64,000 nt of DNA from assembly GCF_022229005.1 (NCBI RefSeq), contig NZ_JAKKFD010000003.1, positions 1 to 64,000 of the forward strand, in the 5' to 3' direction. Position 1 is the first letter of the stretch; each line of letters begins with the position of its first letter. Source of the stretch: Micromonospora trifolii (GTDB taxonomy: Bacteria; Actinomycetota; Actinomycetes; Mycobacteriales; Micromonosporaceae). Below are positions 63,621 through 64,000 of the stretch, piece by piece. The notes under the pieces are model-generated. The model saw only the letters and a list, made by a program, of their open reading frames with translations, ran no database searches and was not told where the DNA came from. A program made the translations under genes and the position numbers.

Positions 63621-64000
63621 GTGATCGAGATCGGTGCGCAGGTCGACCTGTCCCACCCGGCTGAGCGGGTCTGGCGCGCTCTGACCGATCGGGAGTTGCT
63701 CGGCCGGTGGTTCGCCGAGGCCGAGATGGTCGAGGGCGTACCGGACCGGATGTTGCTGCACACCGCCGGCCTGCCCGGCTTCGAGGCCAACATCGAGGTC
63801 GAGGTGACCGAGCGGCAGGAGCCGGACCTCCTCGTGCTGGCCTGCGACGAGGCCGGTCGGCTCAGCGAGCTGACCTGCACGGTCACGGTCACCAAGCAGG
63901 GCTGCCGGCTGGAGCTACGGGAGGTCAGCACGCACGGCGCGTGGTCCGCCGAGCAGCACGACCCCCGCGAGCAGCAGCTCCGGCAGGCGCTGACCGTCCG
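63621..64000 (+). CDS. SRPBCC/AHSA1 domain protein, 3' truncated
   Basis: The frame from GTG 63621 runs to the window edge (126 codons) without a stop. Its opening, IEIGAQVDLSHPAERVWRAL then LLGRWFAEAEM, is the START-like SRPBCC fold of AHSA1-type proteins, which bind hydrophobic ligands or act as Hsp90 co-factors. LELREVSTHGAW fits the later beta strand. The ligand is unknown. Confidence 0.78.
   Translation, partial: MIEIGAQVDLSHPAERVWRALTDRELLGRWFAEAEMVEGVPDRMLLHTAGLPGFEANIEVEVTERQEPDLLVLACDEAGRLSELTCTVTVTKQGCRLELREVSTHGAWSAEQHDPREQQLRQALTV

Overview
The window is GC-rich and dense with genes. Its content points to a mycelial actinobacterium, most likely Micromonosporaceae (Micromonospora-like). 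The signs are several secreted CAZymes carrying ricin-type CBM13 modules, many GTG starts, ATGA start/stop overlaps, FtsX-type and DrrAB-type ABC exporters, and many TetR/LacI/ROK/GntR regulators. This assignment is inference; there is no rRNA or other marker gene. I saw no tRNA, rRNA, CRISPR array, prophage or transposase.

Layout. 1-9.4 kb is a plant-polysaccharide block: a 5'-truncated GH43 enzyme, a LacI regulator, a secreted GH27 alpha-galactosidase, and a ChvE-MmsA-MmsB monosaccharide importer. Near-identical LacI-type operators lie before the GH27 gene and the importer. 9.4-16.4 kb carries a strong terminator, a nested inverted repeat, a G-rich run, a secreted metallophosphatase, and an MFS / beta-propeller / PhoD / repeat-protein cluster. 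16.4-26.2 kb is all on the minus strand: an FtsX exporter whose first ATPase has an in-frame stop, LtrA, a TetR, a membrane protein and a PEP-synthase/Rph-like enzyme. 26.3-34.7 kb holds an M23 peptidase, a DUF2188 protein, a WxL-like surface module (large lectin/FN3/WxL-like protein, small WxL-like protein, DUF916-like membrane protein), a DUF4331 protein and a GH16 glucanase with a perfect LacI-type operator.

35-43.5 kb holds a DUF6193-like protein, a MOCOS-like PLP enzyme overlapping an ABCG-type transporter, a TetR/SDR divergon (the SDR lacks its catalytic Tyr), a PPOX protein, a TetR plus alpha/beta hydrolase pair, and a zinc dehydrogenase. 43.9-49.4 kb is a second MmsA-MmsB-ChvE importer with a possible nine-codon leader peptide and a downstream ROK repressor. 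49.5-51.9 kb is a DrrAB-type exporter followed by a decayed AlkZ/YcaQ gene. 51.9-55.9 kb is a YtrA-type GntR/ABC operon divergent from an Nramp transporter that ends in a 26-bp tandem repeat. 55.9-64 kb has a small acidic protein, an M64 metallopeptidase, a CE3-like SGNH esterase with CBM13, two membrane-linked proteins, a nitronate monooxygenase and a 3'-truncated SRPBCC protein with a leaderless-looking start.

Together the genes suggest a soil saprophyte that secretes glycanases under LacI-type control, imports the sugars through two paralogous importers, and displays a surface complex. The strongest candidate for something little described is the WxL-like/DUF916-like module at 27.4-32.1 kb. 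Its two transcription units share a 21-bp upstream motif.
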